Assembly: GCA_014896635.1 (NCBI GenBank)
Contig: JADBKA010000081.1
Location: 1-20,195 of the forward strand
Direction of reading: 5' to 3'
From: Ktedonobacteraceae bacterium
GTDB lineage: Bacteria > Chloroflexota > Ktedonobacteria > Ktedonobacterales > Ktedonobacteraceae
Length of the DNA: 20,195 bases
Below, one piece after another: positions 8,378 to 14,550 of this stretch. Each line of letters begins with the position of its first letter. Within the stretch, counting starts at the first letter, position 1. A model generated the notes under the pieces. The model made no database searches, was not told the origin of the DNA, and saw only the letters and a list, made by a program, of their open reading frames with translations. The translations under genes were made by a program, and so were the position numbers.

Positions 8378-8406
8378 AGTATAACAAATCTGATCAGGAA
8401 AGTACA
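8378..8406 (-). promoter_or_regulatory. Candidate promoter of murT-gatD
   Basis: On the minus strand a TATACT -10 box lies at 8383-8378. A 17-nt spacer separates it from TGTACT (8406-8401), a weak -35 match (3 of 6). The leader to the murT ATG would be about 45 nt. The region is AT-rich compared with its surroundings. Confidence 0.45.
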
Positions 8407-8420
8407 GCCGCGTAGCACGA

Positions 8421-8428
8421 TCCTACTG
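8421..8428. repeat. Left target-site duplication of the MITE
   Basis: TCCTACTG, repeated exactly at 8573-8580. The identity extends to the 11 bases GATCCTACTGT when bases shared with the element ends are counted (8419-8429 and 8571-8581). Confidence 0.8.
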
Positions 8429-8572
8429 TCAGGGCTTTTCAGTGTACCCGAATTCCCTGTTTTGCTGCCTTCGGCGGCGAAGAGGGGAGAGAGGGGCGAG
8501 GACACCTCGCACTGCGCACGGGGGCTACCGCCCCCTTGACCCCCGTCTTTCTCGAAAACTAAAAAGCCCTGA
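8429..8572. mobile_element. MITE-like element with terminal inverted repeats and target-site duplications
   Basis: Terminal inverted repeats TCAGGGCTTTTCAGT (8429-8443) and the reverse complement of ACTAAAAAGCCCTGA (8558-8572) match at 14 of 15 positions. The element is flanked by direct repeats TCCTACTG at 8421-8428 and 8573-8580. If the ends are read as CAGGG...CCCTG (8430-8571), the duplication becomes the 10-bp ATCCTACTGT. The GC-rich interior has no plausible gene but has strong hairpins: GCGAGG/CCTCGC (8496-8510) and GGGGGC/GCCCCC (8520-8535). Length 142-144 bp. The CAGGG ends and 8-10 bp duplication recall the ISAs1 family, but the parent element is not in the window and this assignment is tentative. 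Confidence 0.8.
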
Positions 8573-8580
8573 TCCTACTG
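8573..8580. repeat. Right target-site duplication of the MITE
   Basis: TCCTACTG, the second copy of the duplication. It ends 9 nt before the -35 box of the grpE promoter, so the insertion displaced everything upstream of that promoter without breaking it. Confidence 0.8.
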
Positions 8581-8588
8581 TACAAAAA

Positions 8589-8609
8589 CTTGACAGGGCA
8601 AGGCTCAAA
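8589..8609 (+). promoter_or_regulatory. Candidate HAIR operator for HspR
   Basis: The actinobacterial HAIR consensus is CTTGAGT-N7-ACTCAAG. Here CTTGACA-GGGCAAG-GCTCAAA matches 10 of 14 defined bases, and the TTGA/TCAA half-sites (8590-8593 and 8605-8608) have exactly the HAIR spacing of 11. It overlaps the -35 and spacer of the grpE promoter, so bound HspR would block RNA polymerase. Part of the left half-site is also the -35 box, so some similarity comes for free. The HspR gene at the end of the same operon supports the reading. Confidence 0.55.
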
Positions 8610-8618
8610 GTTTATACT
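8590..8618 (+). promoter_or_regulatory. Sigma-70-type promoter of grpE-dnaJ-hspR
   Basis: Perfect -35 TTGACA (8590-8595), 17-nt spacer, and -10 TATACT (8613-8618, 5 of 6 to consensus). The transcript would start near 8625, giving a leader of about 60 nt before grpE. This is one of the strongest promoter matches in the window and fits a heat-shock operon that is held down by a repressor. Confidence 0.8.
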
Positions 8619-8686
8619 GTAATGGCAATAAACCTTCCGCCGATACTTCAGCATGATTCATCAATAGATCAGGAGAAAAACATCGT

Positions 8687-9319
8687 ATGGACGAGTCTCA
8701 GGAGAAATTCCCAGAGCAGCAGAATTCCATGACAGAACCGCCCAGCCAGGTCTCTCAGCAAGAGCAGCAGAGCGGGCAGAGCGGGCAGGAGCAGCCGGCT
8801 GCACAGCCTCAATCGGTAGTGTCAGCGGAAGCTGCACGTATAGCCGAGCTAGAAGCGCAACTGGCCCAGGCGCGCCAGGAAGCGATGGAGAACTGGAATA
8901 AATACCTGCGCGAGCGGGCCGAGATGGAGAACTTCCGTAAGCGCCAGGAGCGCTATTCAGCGGAACGCATACAGCAGCAGAAAAAAGCGTTACTGAGCAA
9001 ATTACTCGACGTAATGGATAACGTTGAGCGTGCTCTCTCTTATCAGGAGACACTGGATAAACAGGAGTTGCAGCAGGTACTGCGCATGTTCCAGTGGCAA
9101 TTGAACGAGGTACTGCGCAACGAAGGGCTTGCACCGGTCTCAACCGTAGGTGAAGTTTTTAACCCCTACTTGCATGAAGCGATAGAGGCTGTCGAGAACA
9201 GTGACCAGCCAGAAGGGACGATTGTCGAAGAGGTGCGCAAAGGCTATACGCTTGGCAACGAGACACTACGGCCAGCCCGCGTCAAAGTCAGCCTGGGGAG
9301 CGGAAGCGCCAGTAAATAG
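8687..9319 (+). CDS. grpE: Nucleotide exchange factor GrpE
   Basis: Cochaperone that drives ADP release from DnaK. The 210-residue protein begins with a Gln/Ser/Glu-rich disordered tail of about 45 residues, followed by a long coiled coil (about 46-110, with [18 protein letters not shown] and [13 protein letters not shown]). The C-terminal beta domain holds the GrpE signature, [12 protein letters not shown] then [26 protein letters not shown]. The ATG lies 11 nt after AGGAG, a rather long spacing. It is first in the grpE-dnaJ-hspR operon. dnaK, usually ahead of grpE in HspR-controlled operons, is not in the window, so the set seems split from it. Confidence 0.95.
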   Translation: MDESQEKFPEQQNSMTEPPSQVSQQEQQSGQSGQEQPAAQPQSVVSAEAARIAELEAQLAQARQEAMENWNKYLRERAEMENFRKRQERYSAERIQQQKKALLSKLLDVMDNVERALSYQETLDKQELQQVLRMFQWQLNEVLRNEGLAPVSTVGEVFNPYLHEAIEAVENSDQPEGTIVEEVRKGYTLGNETLRPARVKVSLGSGSASK

Positions 9320-9396
9320 TGGACAGCGCCGGGGCAGCGGGTTTGTGCATTGCCGCGTCTGCGCTGTCTTGTTACAGCACGAAAAAGGGCTGGGAT

Positions 9397-10398
9397 ATGG
9401 ATTACAAAGATTACTATAAAATACTCGGTGTTGCTCGCGGAGCCGGCACCGACGAGATCAAGAAAGCATTTCGCAAGCTGGCACGCAAATACCATCCCGA
9501 CGTCAACCCCGGCGACAGAAAAGCGGAAGAGAAATTCAAAGAGATCAACGAAGCTTACGAAGTGCTTTCTGATCCTGATAAGCGCCGCAAGTATGATACT
9601 CTCGGTCCCAACTGGCAGGAACAGTTTTCCGGTGCGGGCCGGCGTACCTATCAATACAGCGGCCAGGGTGCTCCGTTTGGCTTTGAACCCGGCAGTGGCT
9701 TCTCCGATTTCTTTGAAGTGCTTTTCGGCAGAGGGGCGCCTTCGGCAGGAAGCTCGCGCATGCGCAGTGATATGCGCAGGCGGGCCGGGGATAACATTGA
9801 GCAGCCGGTAGAGGTCACCCTGCAAGAAGCGTATGTTGGCGGCTCGCGCACTTTTAATATTCAGTCAACGGAGGAATGCTCTCTATGCAGAGGTACAGGT
9901 GAAACTGGCGGCAGAACCTGTACAAACTGCGGGGGGCAGGGCATTCTGCCGCGCAACAAACGCATCCAGGTAAAAATTCCTGCTGGTGTTGATAACGGCT
10001 CGAAGATTCGCGTCGCCGGTGAAGGCCAGCCCGGCATCGGTGGTGGACCGCGTGGTGACCTCTACCTGGTCATCAGCGTCAGGCCGGACGCGCAGTTTGA
10101 GCGTAAAGGCGATGACCTCTACACGGATGTCAAAGTAGAGCTGGTAACAGCCATGCTCGGTGGCGAGGCACTTGTGCCGACCCCCGATGGGCGGAAATTG
10201 ATGTTGACCATTCCTCCTGAAACCCAGAATGACAGCACTTTCCGCCTGGTCGGTAAAGGGATGCCCAGGCTGCGTGGAGAAGGCCGGGGCAACCTGTATG
10301 TTCGCGTCAAAGTGATGCTGCCGATGCATCTTTCCGCTGAAGAACGCGCGCTCTTCGCGCAACTTGCCCGCAGCCGGGGAGTTGAAGTTCACACATAG
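9397..10398 (+). CDS. dnaJ: Chaperone DnaJ with a half-size zinc region
   Basis: Hsp40 cochaperone that stimulates DnaK ATPase, 333 residues from the ATG at 9397. The open frame reaches back to a GTG at 9319 overlapping the grpE stop, but those 26 codons do not look like a DnaJ N-terminus. The J domain (1-70) has HPD at 33-35. A Gly/Phe-rich linker follows. The zinc region has only two CxxCxGxG-type repeats (Cys 161/164 and 175/178) where classical DnaJ has four, so it can bind one zinc at most. The C-terminal substrate-binding domains (about 180-330) are complete. It is thus intermediate between DnaJ and CbpA. Confidence 0.92.
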   Translation: MDYKDYYKILGVARGAGTDEIKKAFRKLARKYHPDVNPGDRKAEEKFKEINEAYEVLSDPDKRRKYDTLGPNWQEQFSGAGRRTYQYSGQGAPFGFEPGSGFSDFFEVLFGRGAPSAGSSRMRSDMRRRAGDNIEQPVEVTLQEAYVGGSRTFNIQSTEECSLCRGTGETGGRTCTNCGGQGILPRNKRIQVKIPAGVDNGSKIRVAGEGQPGIGGGPRGDLYLVISVRPDAQFERKGDDLYTDVKVELVTAMLGGEALVPTPDGRKLMLTIPPETQNDSTFRLVGKGMPRLRGEGRGNLYVRVKVMLPMHLSAEERALFAQLARSRGVEVHT

Positions 10399-10419
10399 CC
10401 ACGAAAGGAGAGTCGCATC

Positions 10420-10794
10420 ATGCCTGAGAGAAGCGATGGCGCTTGGTACATCATCAGTGTCGCGGCGCAAAAAGCCGATGTGCATGAGCAGACCTTGCGT
10501 CATTACGAGCGCCTGGGACTGATTTCACCTGCCCGTAAGGGTACCAGTCCCCACAGCCCGCGCCTCTATTCAGACCGCGATATCGAGCGCGTCATCCATA
10601 TTCGCAGCCTGATGCGTGACCTGGGTGTGAACCTGGCCGGGGTAGAGACTATTCTCCACATGAAAGATCGCATGGAACAGCTCCAGGAAGAACTGAGCGC
10701 GAGATACAGGAGATGCGCGTACAGCATGAATCGGAACTGCGCCGACTCAAAGATATTATTGAGCGTTTACAGCGCGGTTCCTCTTCTCAGGTGA
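10420..10794 (+). CDS. hspR: HspR-like MerR-family heat-shock repressor, frameshifted near the C-terminus
   Basis: As read, 124 residues. The N-terminal winged-helix MerR domain (about 9-78) has the HspR pattern: YIISVAAQKADVHEQTLRHY, RLGLISPARK, RLYSDRDIERV and LGVNLAGVETIL. HspR binds HAIR sites and uses DnaK as corepressor. After MEQLQEEL (ending near 10695) the frame turns into Arg/Cys-rich sequence unlike the family. The -1 frame from 10695 continues a convincing coiled coil and acidic tail to a TGA at 10865. Adding one G after CTG (10693-10695) would restore LERE and a protein of 148 residues, a normal HspR length. This is either a sequencing or assembly error or a real recent mutation. 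Start: ATG after AAAGGAG, 21 nt after dnaJ. Confidence 0.85.
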   Translation: MPERSDGAWYIISVAAQKADVHEQTLRHYERLGLISPARKGTSPHSPRLYSDRDIERVIHIRSLMRDLGVNLAGVETILHMKDRMEQLQEELSARYRRCAYSMNRNCADSKILLSVYSAVPLLR

Positions 10795-10865
10795 TCGAAC
10801 TGGAGCAACCTGTGCCGGAGAAAGACCCCGACACAGAGAACAGAGAGGAACAGGCGAGAAAATGA
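10695..10865 (+). other. Displaced C-terminal part of hspR in the -1 frame
   Basis: In the frame starting GAG at 10695 the translation begins EREIQEMRVQHESELRRLKD and ends EQARK followed by TGA (10863-10865). It is charged and coiled-coil-like, with an acidic tail, and joins naturally to the MEQLQEEL end of the MerR region. There is no start codon with a ribosome site at its head. No obvious slippery heptamer (X XXY YYZ) lies at the junction, so programmed frameshifting is not favoured. Confidence 0.75.
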
Positions 10866-10896
10866 GGGATTAACACTCATTTCCTCACCTGTTTTT
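10860..10896. terminator. Weak hairpin terminator between hspR and sdhB
   Basis: AAATGAG (10860-10866) pairs with CTCATTT (10876-10882) across a 9-nt loop. On the plus strand TTTTT follows after an 8-nt gap, and on the minus strand the stem runs into TTTTC. The stem is AT-rich and the plus-strand spacing is poor. It overlaps the restored hspR stop codon. It is the only candidate in this 30-nt convergent gap. Confidence 0.35.
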
Positions 10897-11605
10897 ATTG
10901 TGCTTTTTCTGGTCCGCCGTATACGATAGCGCGTTTCACCTGCTCGATCAGATCGGTGACAGGAATGCCGCGCGGGCAGGCATCCGTGCAGTTAAAGATC
11001 GTGCGGCAGCGCCAGACGCCGTCGCGCCGACCCAGGATTGCCAGACGCTCGGCAGCGCCCTGGTCCCGGCTATCGAAGATAAAGCGGTGAGCGTTGACGA
11101 TAGAGGCCGGACCAACCCAGTCTGGATTCCCCCAGATGGACGGGCAGGACCCGGTACAGGCGCCGCACAGGATGCACTTTGTTCCCTCATCATACAGTGC
11201 GCGCTGAGCCGGAGTTTGCAGGCGCTCGGTGCCAGGCTCGTTATCGTAGGTGATCAGGTACGGCTTGACCGACTTATACTTCTCAAAGAAGCCTTCCATA
11301 TCAACAACCAGGTCTTTAATCACGGGGAAGCCTAGCATCGGCTCAATCGTCACCTTCTCACCCACATCGCGGACCAGCACCTTGCAGGCCAGGCGATTAC
11401 GCCCATTGATGCGCATGGCGTCGGAGCCACACACGCCGTGTGCGCAGGAACGGCGGTAGGTCAGCGTGCCGTCCTGCGTCCATTTAATCGTATTCAGGGC
11501 ATCCAGCAGACGATCTATTGGATCGGCCTCAACGGGATATTCGGCCCAGTATGGCTTGCTATCCTTCTCAGGATCGAAGCGCTTGATGCGTACAGTAATT
11601 TTCAT
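10895..11605 (-). CDS. sdhB: Succinate dehydrogenase iron-sulfur subunit
   Basis: SdhB, 236 residues, carries electrons from the flavin in SdhA to the quinone site through three clusters. The [2Fe-2S] ligands are Cys54, Cys59, Asp62 and Cys74; the Asp is as in E. coli SdhB. Cys144, 147, 150 and 210 should hold the [4Fe-4S] cluster, and Cys154, 200 and 206 the [3Fe-4S] cluster (motifs CILCGACTGSCP and CRTIFNCTDACP). The length is normal. The ATG overlaps the sdhA stop by one base (TAATG), so translation is coupled. It is last in sdhC-D-A-B. Confidence 0.96.
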   Translation of the reverse strand: MKITVRIKRFDPEKDSKPYWAEYPVEADPIDRLLDALNTIKWTQDGTLTYRRSCAHGVCGSDAMRINGRNRLACKVLVRDVGEKVTIEPMLGFPVIKDLVVDMEGFFEKYKSVKPYLITYDNEPGTERLQTPAQRALYDEGTKCILCGACTGSCPSIWGNPDWVGPASIVNAHRFIFDSRDQGAAERLAILGRRDGVWRCRTIFNCTDACPRGIPVTDLIEQVKRAIVYGGPEKAQ

Positions 11606-13341
11606 TAATACTTGCGCTCCTTTGGTTTGAAAATGGGATCGTCTATCAGAATCACATCTTTATAATCCAGGCGCACATCATGCGCTTTCGTACCTTTATA
11701 GGCGAGGGTATGTTTGAGCCAGTTCACATCGTCGCGCTTCTGGTAATCGAGGCGGAAGTGTGCGCCCCGGCTCTCTTTGCGGGCCAGCGCACCGTGAATC
11801 GTCGCTTCGGCACAATCGAGCAGGAAGCCCAGCTCGATAGTCTCAACCAGGTCGGTATTGAAGCACTTTCCTTTGTCCTGTAATTGTACTCTCTGATAGG
11901 CGTCCTGTAAACCGTCCAGTGTATCGAGAGCGCGATGCAGTCCTTGCTCGTCTCGTTCGACGAAGACGTACTCCATCATAATGTTCTGCAACTCGGCGCG
12001 GATATGCGCTGCCGAGACGCCCCCCTTTGAAGTGAGGAGATGATCGACCAGCTCACGTGCCTGCGCTTCTGGTTCGGGTGGCAGCGGCACATGGTCGTTC
12101 TCCTGAATGAAGCGAGCCATATGTTTGCCGCCGCGCCGGCCAAACACGATCAGGTCAACCAGCGAGTTTGTCCCCAGGCGATTGGCGCCGTGAACGGAGA
12201 CACAGGCTACTTCACCAGCGGCATAGAAACCGGGCAGCGGCGTCCACTGGGAGTCGATCACTACGCGGGCATCGACATCGGTCGGGATACCACCCATCGC
12301 GTAGTGCGCTGTTGGCTGAATGGGAACTGGCTCGGTAATCGGCTCGACACCGAGATAGTTGCGTGCGAAATCGGTGATATCGGGGAGCTTTTCGGCAATC
12401 TTCTTTGCACCCAGGTGCCGCACGTCGAGAAAGACATAATCTTTGCCATCGACGCCGCGTCCTTCTTTGATCTCCTGCATGATGCAGCGCGAGACGATGT
12501 CGCGCGGCGCCAGGTCTTTGAGCGTCGGCATGTAGCGTTCCATAAAGTATTCGCCTTTGCCGTTGAGCAACTTACCGCCTTCGCCGCGCGCGGCCTCGCT
12601 GAGCAGCACACCGACCTTATAGATGCCCGTCGGGTGAAACTGGTACATCTCCATATCTTGCAGAGGAATACCGCGCCGGTAGGCAATCGACATGCCATCA
12701 CCCATGCAGGCAAAAGCATTACTGGTCACGCGCCAGGCGCGGCCATAGCCGCCGGTGGCAAAAAGCACCGCCTTCGCATGGAAGGTATGAATCTCGCCTG
12801 TACGAATCTCCAGCGCCACCACGCCGCAGGCGCGTCCCTCGTTGAGCAGCAGGTCGAGCACAAGATACTCGTTGAAGAAGCGCACCTGGTTCTTAATGGC
12901 GTTCTGGTACATCGTCTGGAGAATCATATGGCCGGTGCGGTCGGCGGCGTAGCAAGAGCGCATCACCGGACCCTCCCCATAGTTGCGCGTGTGGCCGCCG
13001 AAGCGGCGCTGGTCAATCCGCCCGTCGTCAGTACGGTTGAAGGGCAGGCCGCGATGCTCCAGTTCGAGCACTGCATCGATTGCCTCGCGCGCCAGGATCT
13101 CCGCCGCCGGCTGGTCAACCAGGTAGTCGCCACCTTTGACGGTATCATACATGTGCCATTTCCAGTGGTCTTCCTCTTTGTTGCCGAGCGCGGCAGCCAC
13201 CCCGCCCTGAGCGGCGCCGGTATGCGAGCGTGTCGGGTAGACCTTCGTCAGCACTGCAACACTGGCATCGGGAAGCTGCATAGCGGCCATCAGGCCAGCT
13301 CCCCCTGAACCGACGATGACAACATCAAATTTATAATACAT
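11605..13341 (-). CDS. sdhA: Succinate dehydrogenase flavoprotein subunit
   Basis: SdhA, 578 residues, oxidises succinate to fumarate with covalent FAD. The Rossmann motif GSGGAGL (11-17) is followed by RSHTGAAQGG with His40 as the FAD-linked residue. Substrate-site blocks are visible: QFHPTGI, EAARGEGGKLLN, TAHYAMGG and GANRLGTNSLVDLIVFGRR. The C-terminal domain with RGAHFRLDYQKRDD is complete. GAGGG precedes the ATG. It lies 15 nt after sdhD. SdhA works at the cytoplasmic face of the membrane with SdhB. Confidence 0.97.
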   Translation of the reverse strand: MYYKFDVVIVGSGGAGLMAAMQLPDASVAVLTKVYPTRSHTGAAQGGVAAALGNKEEDHWKWHMYDTVKGGDYLVDQPAAEILAREAIDAVLELEHRGLPFNRTDDGRIDQRRFGGHTRNYGEGPVMRSCYAADRTGHMILQTMYQNAIKNQVRFFNEYLVLDLLLNEGRACGVVALEIRTGEIHTFHAKAVLFATGGYGRAWRVTSNAFACMGDGMSIAYRRGIPLQDMEMYQFHPTGIYKVGVLLSEAARGEGGKLLNGKGEYFMERYMPTLKDLAPRDIVSRCIMQEIKEGRGVDGKDYVFLDVRHLGAKKIAEKLPDITDFARNYLGVEPITEPVPIQPTAHYAMGGIPTDVDARVVIDSQWTPLPGFYAAGEVACVSVHGANRLGTNSLVDLIVFGRRGGKHMARFIQENDHVPLPPEPEAQARELVDHLLTSKGGVSAAHIRAELQNIMMEYVFVERDEQGLHRALDTLDGLQDAYQRVQLQDKGKCFNTDLVETIELGFLLDCAEATIHGALARKESRGAHFRLDYQKRDDVNWLKHTLAYKGTKAHDVRLDYKDVILIDDPIFKPKERKY

Positions 13342-13356
13342 GGTAAAATTCCCTCA

Positions 13357-13788
13357 CTACTGGCATTTTACTGCACTGCCAGGAGCCACTAAAGGACCAA
13401 GATCACCCGTGTGCTGGAAGGTGATCAGCGTAATTGTACCGAGCATGAAAAATACCAGCAACAGTACCCCTGCTGTCGAGAGCAGCACAAAGCGCGCACG
13501 TGGACCCCGCACATAGTCGTCGATCACCACACGCAGCCCGTTCATACCGTGCGTCAGGCCCAGCGTCAGCAGCACCCAGTCGAAGAGCCGCCAGAACGGA
13601 TTGTCGTAGCGCAAGGCGACAAAACGAAACGTCGTGCATGCGACATCGTTAGTCACATGCATGATAAGCAGGTGAATGATCACGAGAAAAATCAAAACTA
13701 CTCCCGAAATGCGGAAGAAGTACCAGGAAAATGTCTCGAAGCCACCGCTGCTAGGACGCGGACCAACCCCGGATGAAATTCGCAACAT
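13357..13788 (-). CDS. sdhD: Succinate dehydrogenase membrane anchor subunit
   Basis: A 143-residue protein with three hydrophobic segments (about 27-46, 67-90 and 100-123). FFRISGVVLIF and HLLIMH resemble the SdhC/SdhD fold, and LTHGMNGLRVVIDDY (His80) is the typical second-helix motif with a candidate haem ligand. His39 and His44 are other candidates. It anchors SdhAB and forms part of the quinone site with the upstream subunit. The SdhD name rests on order and similarity; anchor subunits diverge quickly. AAAGGA lies about 9 nt before the ATG. Confidence 0.85.
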   Translation of the reverse strand: MLRISSGVGPRPSSGGFETFSWYFFRISGVVLIFLVIIHLLIMHVTNDVACTTFRFVALRYDNPFWRLFDWVLLTLGLTHGMNGLRVVIDDYVRGPRARFVLLSTAGVLLLVFFMLGTITLITFQHTGDLGPLVAPGSAVKCQ

Positions 13789-13874
13789 AAATATCGTTCC
13801 TTTCTACAGGCAGAATTCGCGCTGCCTTTTTTCTCCTGTTTCCAGCCGGTTTTCCCGGCGCAGGTCAGTGTTAG

Positions 13875-14279
13875 TCAGTGGCCAGCACCCGCCAGCTTCG
13901 TGACAGGCTCAATGAACCACAGCGCCACGCCCCCCAGTTTCGGCAGCAGGACAATGTAAGCAAAGGGGATAAAGGCCAGGATTGTCACTATCATCACTGC
14001 CGCAAACATAGCTTTCTGGTAGAGTACCCCTTTTTTCCAGAAATCAATCAATATGATGCGCACGCCGTTCAGCGCATGATAGAGCGCAGCAGCAATCAGG
14101 GCCAGAGACAGAAGGCGGGCGATGATGCTATCGAAAAAGGCTATCCCGGCGTTGTAAATAGGTGGGCCGAAACTCAGCAGCGAGATATCAACGATGTGGA
14201 TAAGCAGAAAGAGGAGCAATGCCAGTCCTGTGACACGGTGAAAAAGCCAGGACCACATCCCCGATTGACCCTTGTACAT
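13875..14279 (-). CDS. sdhC: Succinate dehydrogenase cytochrome b subunit
   Basis: A 134-residue membrane protein with three helices (about 16-36, 52-72 and 90-113). WSWLFHRVTGLALLLF at the start of helix 1 is the SdhC signature, and LYHALNGVRIILIDFW with His68 is the usual haem-ligand region. His28 lies in helix 1. The start was set at the ATG at 14279 because GAGGGAAAC precedes it and MYKGQSGMWSW matches the usual N-terminus; the frame also opens at an ATG at 14366, giving 29 extra residues of non-family sequence. First gene of the sdh operon. Confidence 0.88.
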   Translation of the reverse strand: MYKGQSGMWSWLFHRVTGLALLLFLLIHIVDISLLSFGPPIYNAGIAFFDSIIARLLSLALIAAALYHALNGVRIILIDFWKKGVLYQKAMFAAVMIVTILAFIPFAYIVLLPKLGGVALWFIEPVTKLAGAGH

Positions 14280-14435
14280 GTTTCCCTCGATTCCGGGGGG
14301 ACCGGTAAAGGGCGTGAGGCAGAAAAATAGATAGAATGATCGACATACACAACCGCATTTTCGCATCGACGCCCGCTGCTACCGAACACCCCCTTGTGTA
14401 GACCTGATTTTGTGATGCTATGTATGCACCCCTTT

Positions 14436-14464
14436 ATTATACTGCAAGGTAAGTGATGACGCAA
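14436..14464 (-). promoter_or_regulatory. Candidate promoter of the sdhCDAB operon
   Basis: On the minus strand a perfect TATAAT (14441-14436) lies 17 nt downstream of TTGCGT (14464-14459), which matches three of six -35 bases. The transcript would start about 150 nt before sdhC, leaving a long untranslated leader in which no known riboswitch was recognised. Confidence 0.55.
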
Positions 14465-14479
14465 AGAGGCAAGACGAAG

Positions 14480-14512
14480 AAGCCCGGTAGGGCTTTCGGC
14501 CTTACCGGGCTT
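14480..14512 (-). terminator. Hairpin terminator after the phosphoesterase gene
   Basis: AAGCCCGGTAGGG (14480-14492) and CCTTACCGGGCTT (14500-14512) form a 13-bp stem with one G-T wobble and a 7-nt loop. On the minus strand the stem is followed by the T-rich CTTCGTCTTGCCTC. It lies 38 nt past the stop of the gene at 14551 and just upstream of the sdh promoter, insulating the two units. Confidence 0.75.
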
Positions 14513-14550
14513 CCTACTCGCGGAAGAAGAAGCTTCCTGAACTTTACCTA

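Noticed and set aside
8325..8686. CIRCE element (HrcA operator) near grpE
   Set aside because: No TTAGCACTC-N9-GAGTGCTAA-like sequence is present; the HAIR-like site explains regulation better.
8442..8732. A 96-codon frame through the MITE and the grpE promoter
   Set aside because: It covers GC-rich hairpins and a promoter and runs into grpE in another frame; composition is Arg/Pro-rich and not protein-like.
10685..10710. Programmed -1 ribosomal frameshift in hspR
   Set aside because: No X XXY YYZ slippery heptamer or obvious downstream pseudoknot at the junction; a single lost G explains the data more simply.
10895..11605. Loss of a [2Fe-2S] ligand in SdhB (Asp in place of Cys)
   Set aside because: E. 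coli SdhB has Asp at the same position, so this is a normal variant.
12040..13308. A 422-codon plus-strand open frame opposite sdhA
   Set aside because: It is the reverse-strand shadow of a well-conserved gene. The translation has no recognisable domain, and the opposite frame has all SdhA motifs.
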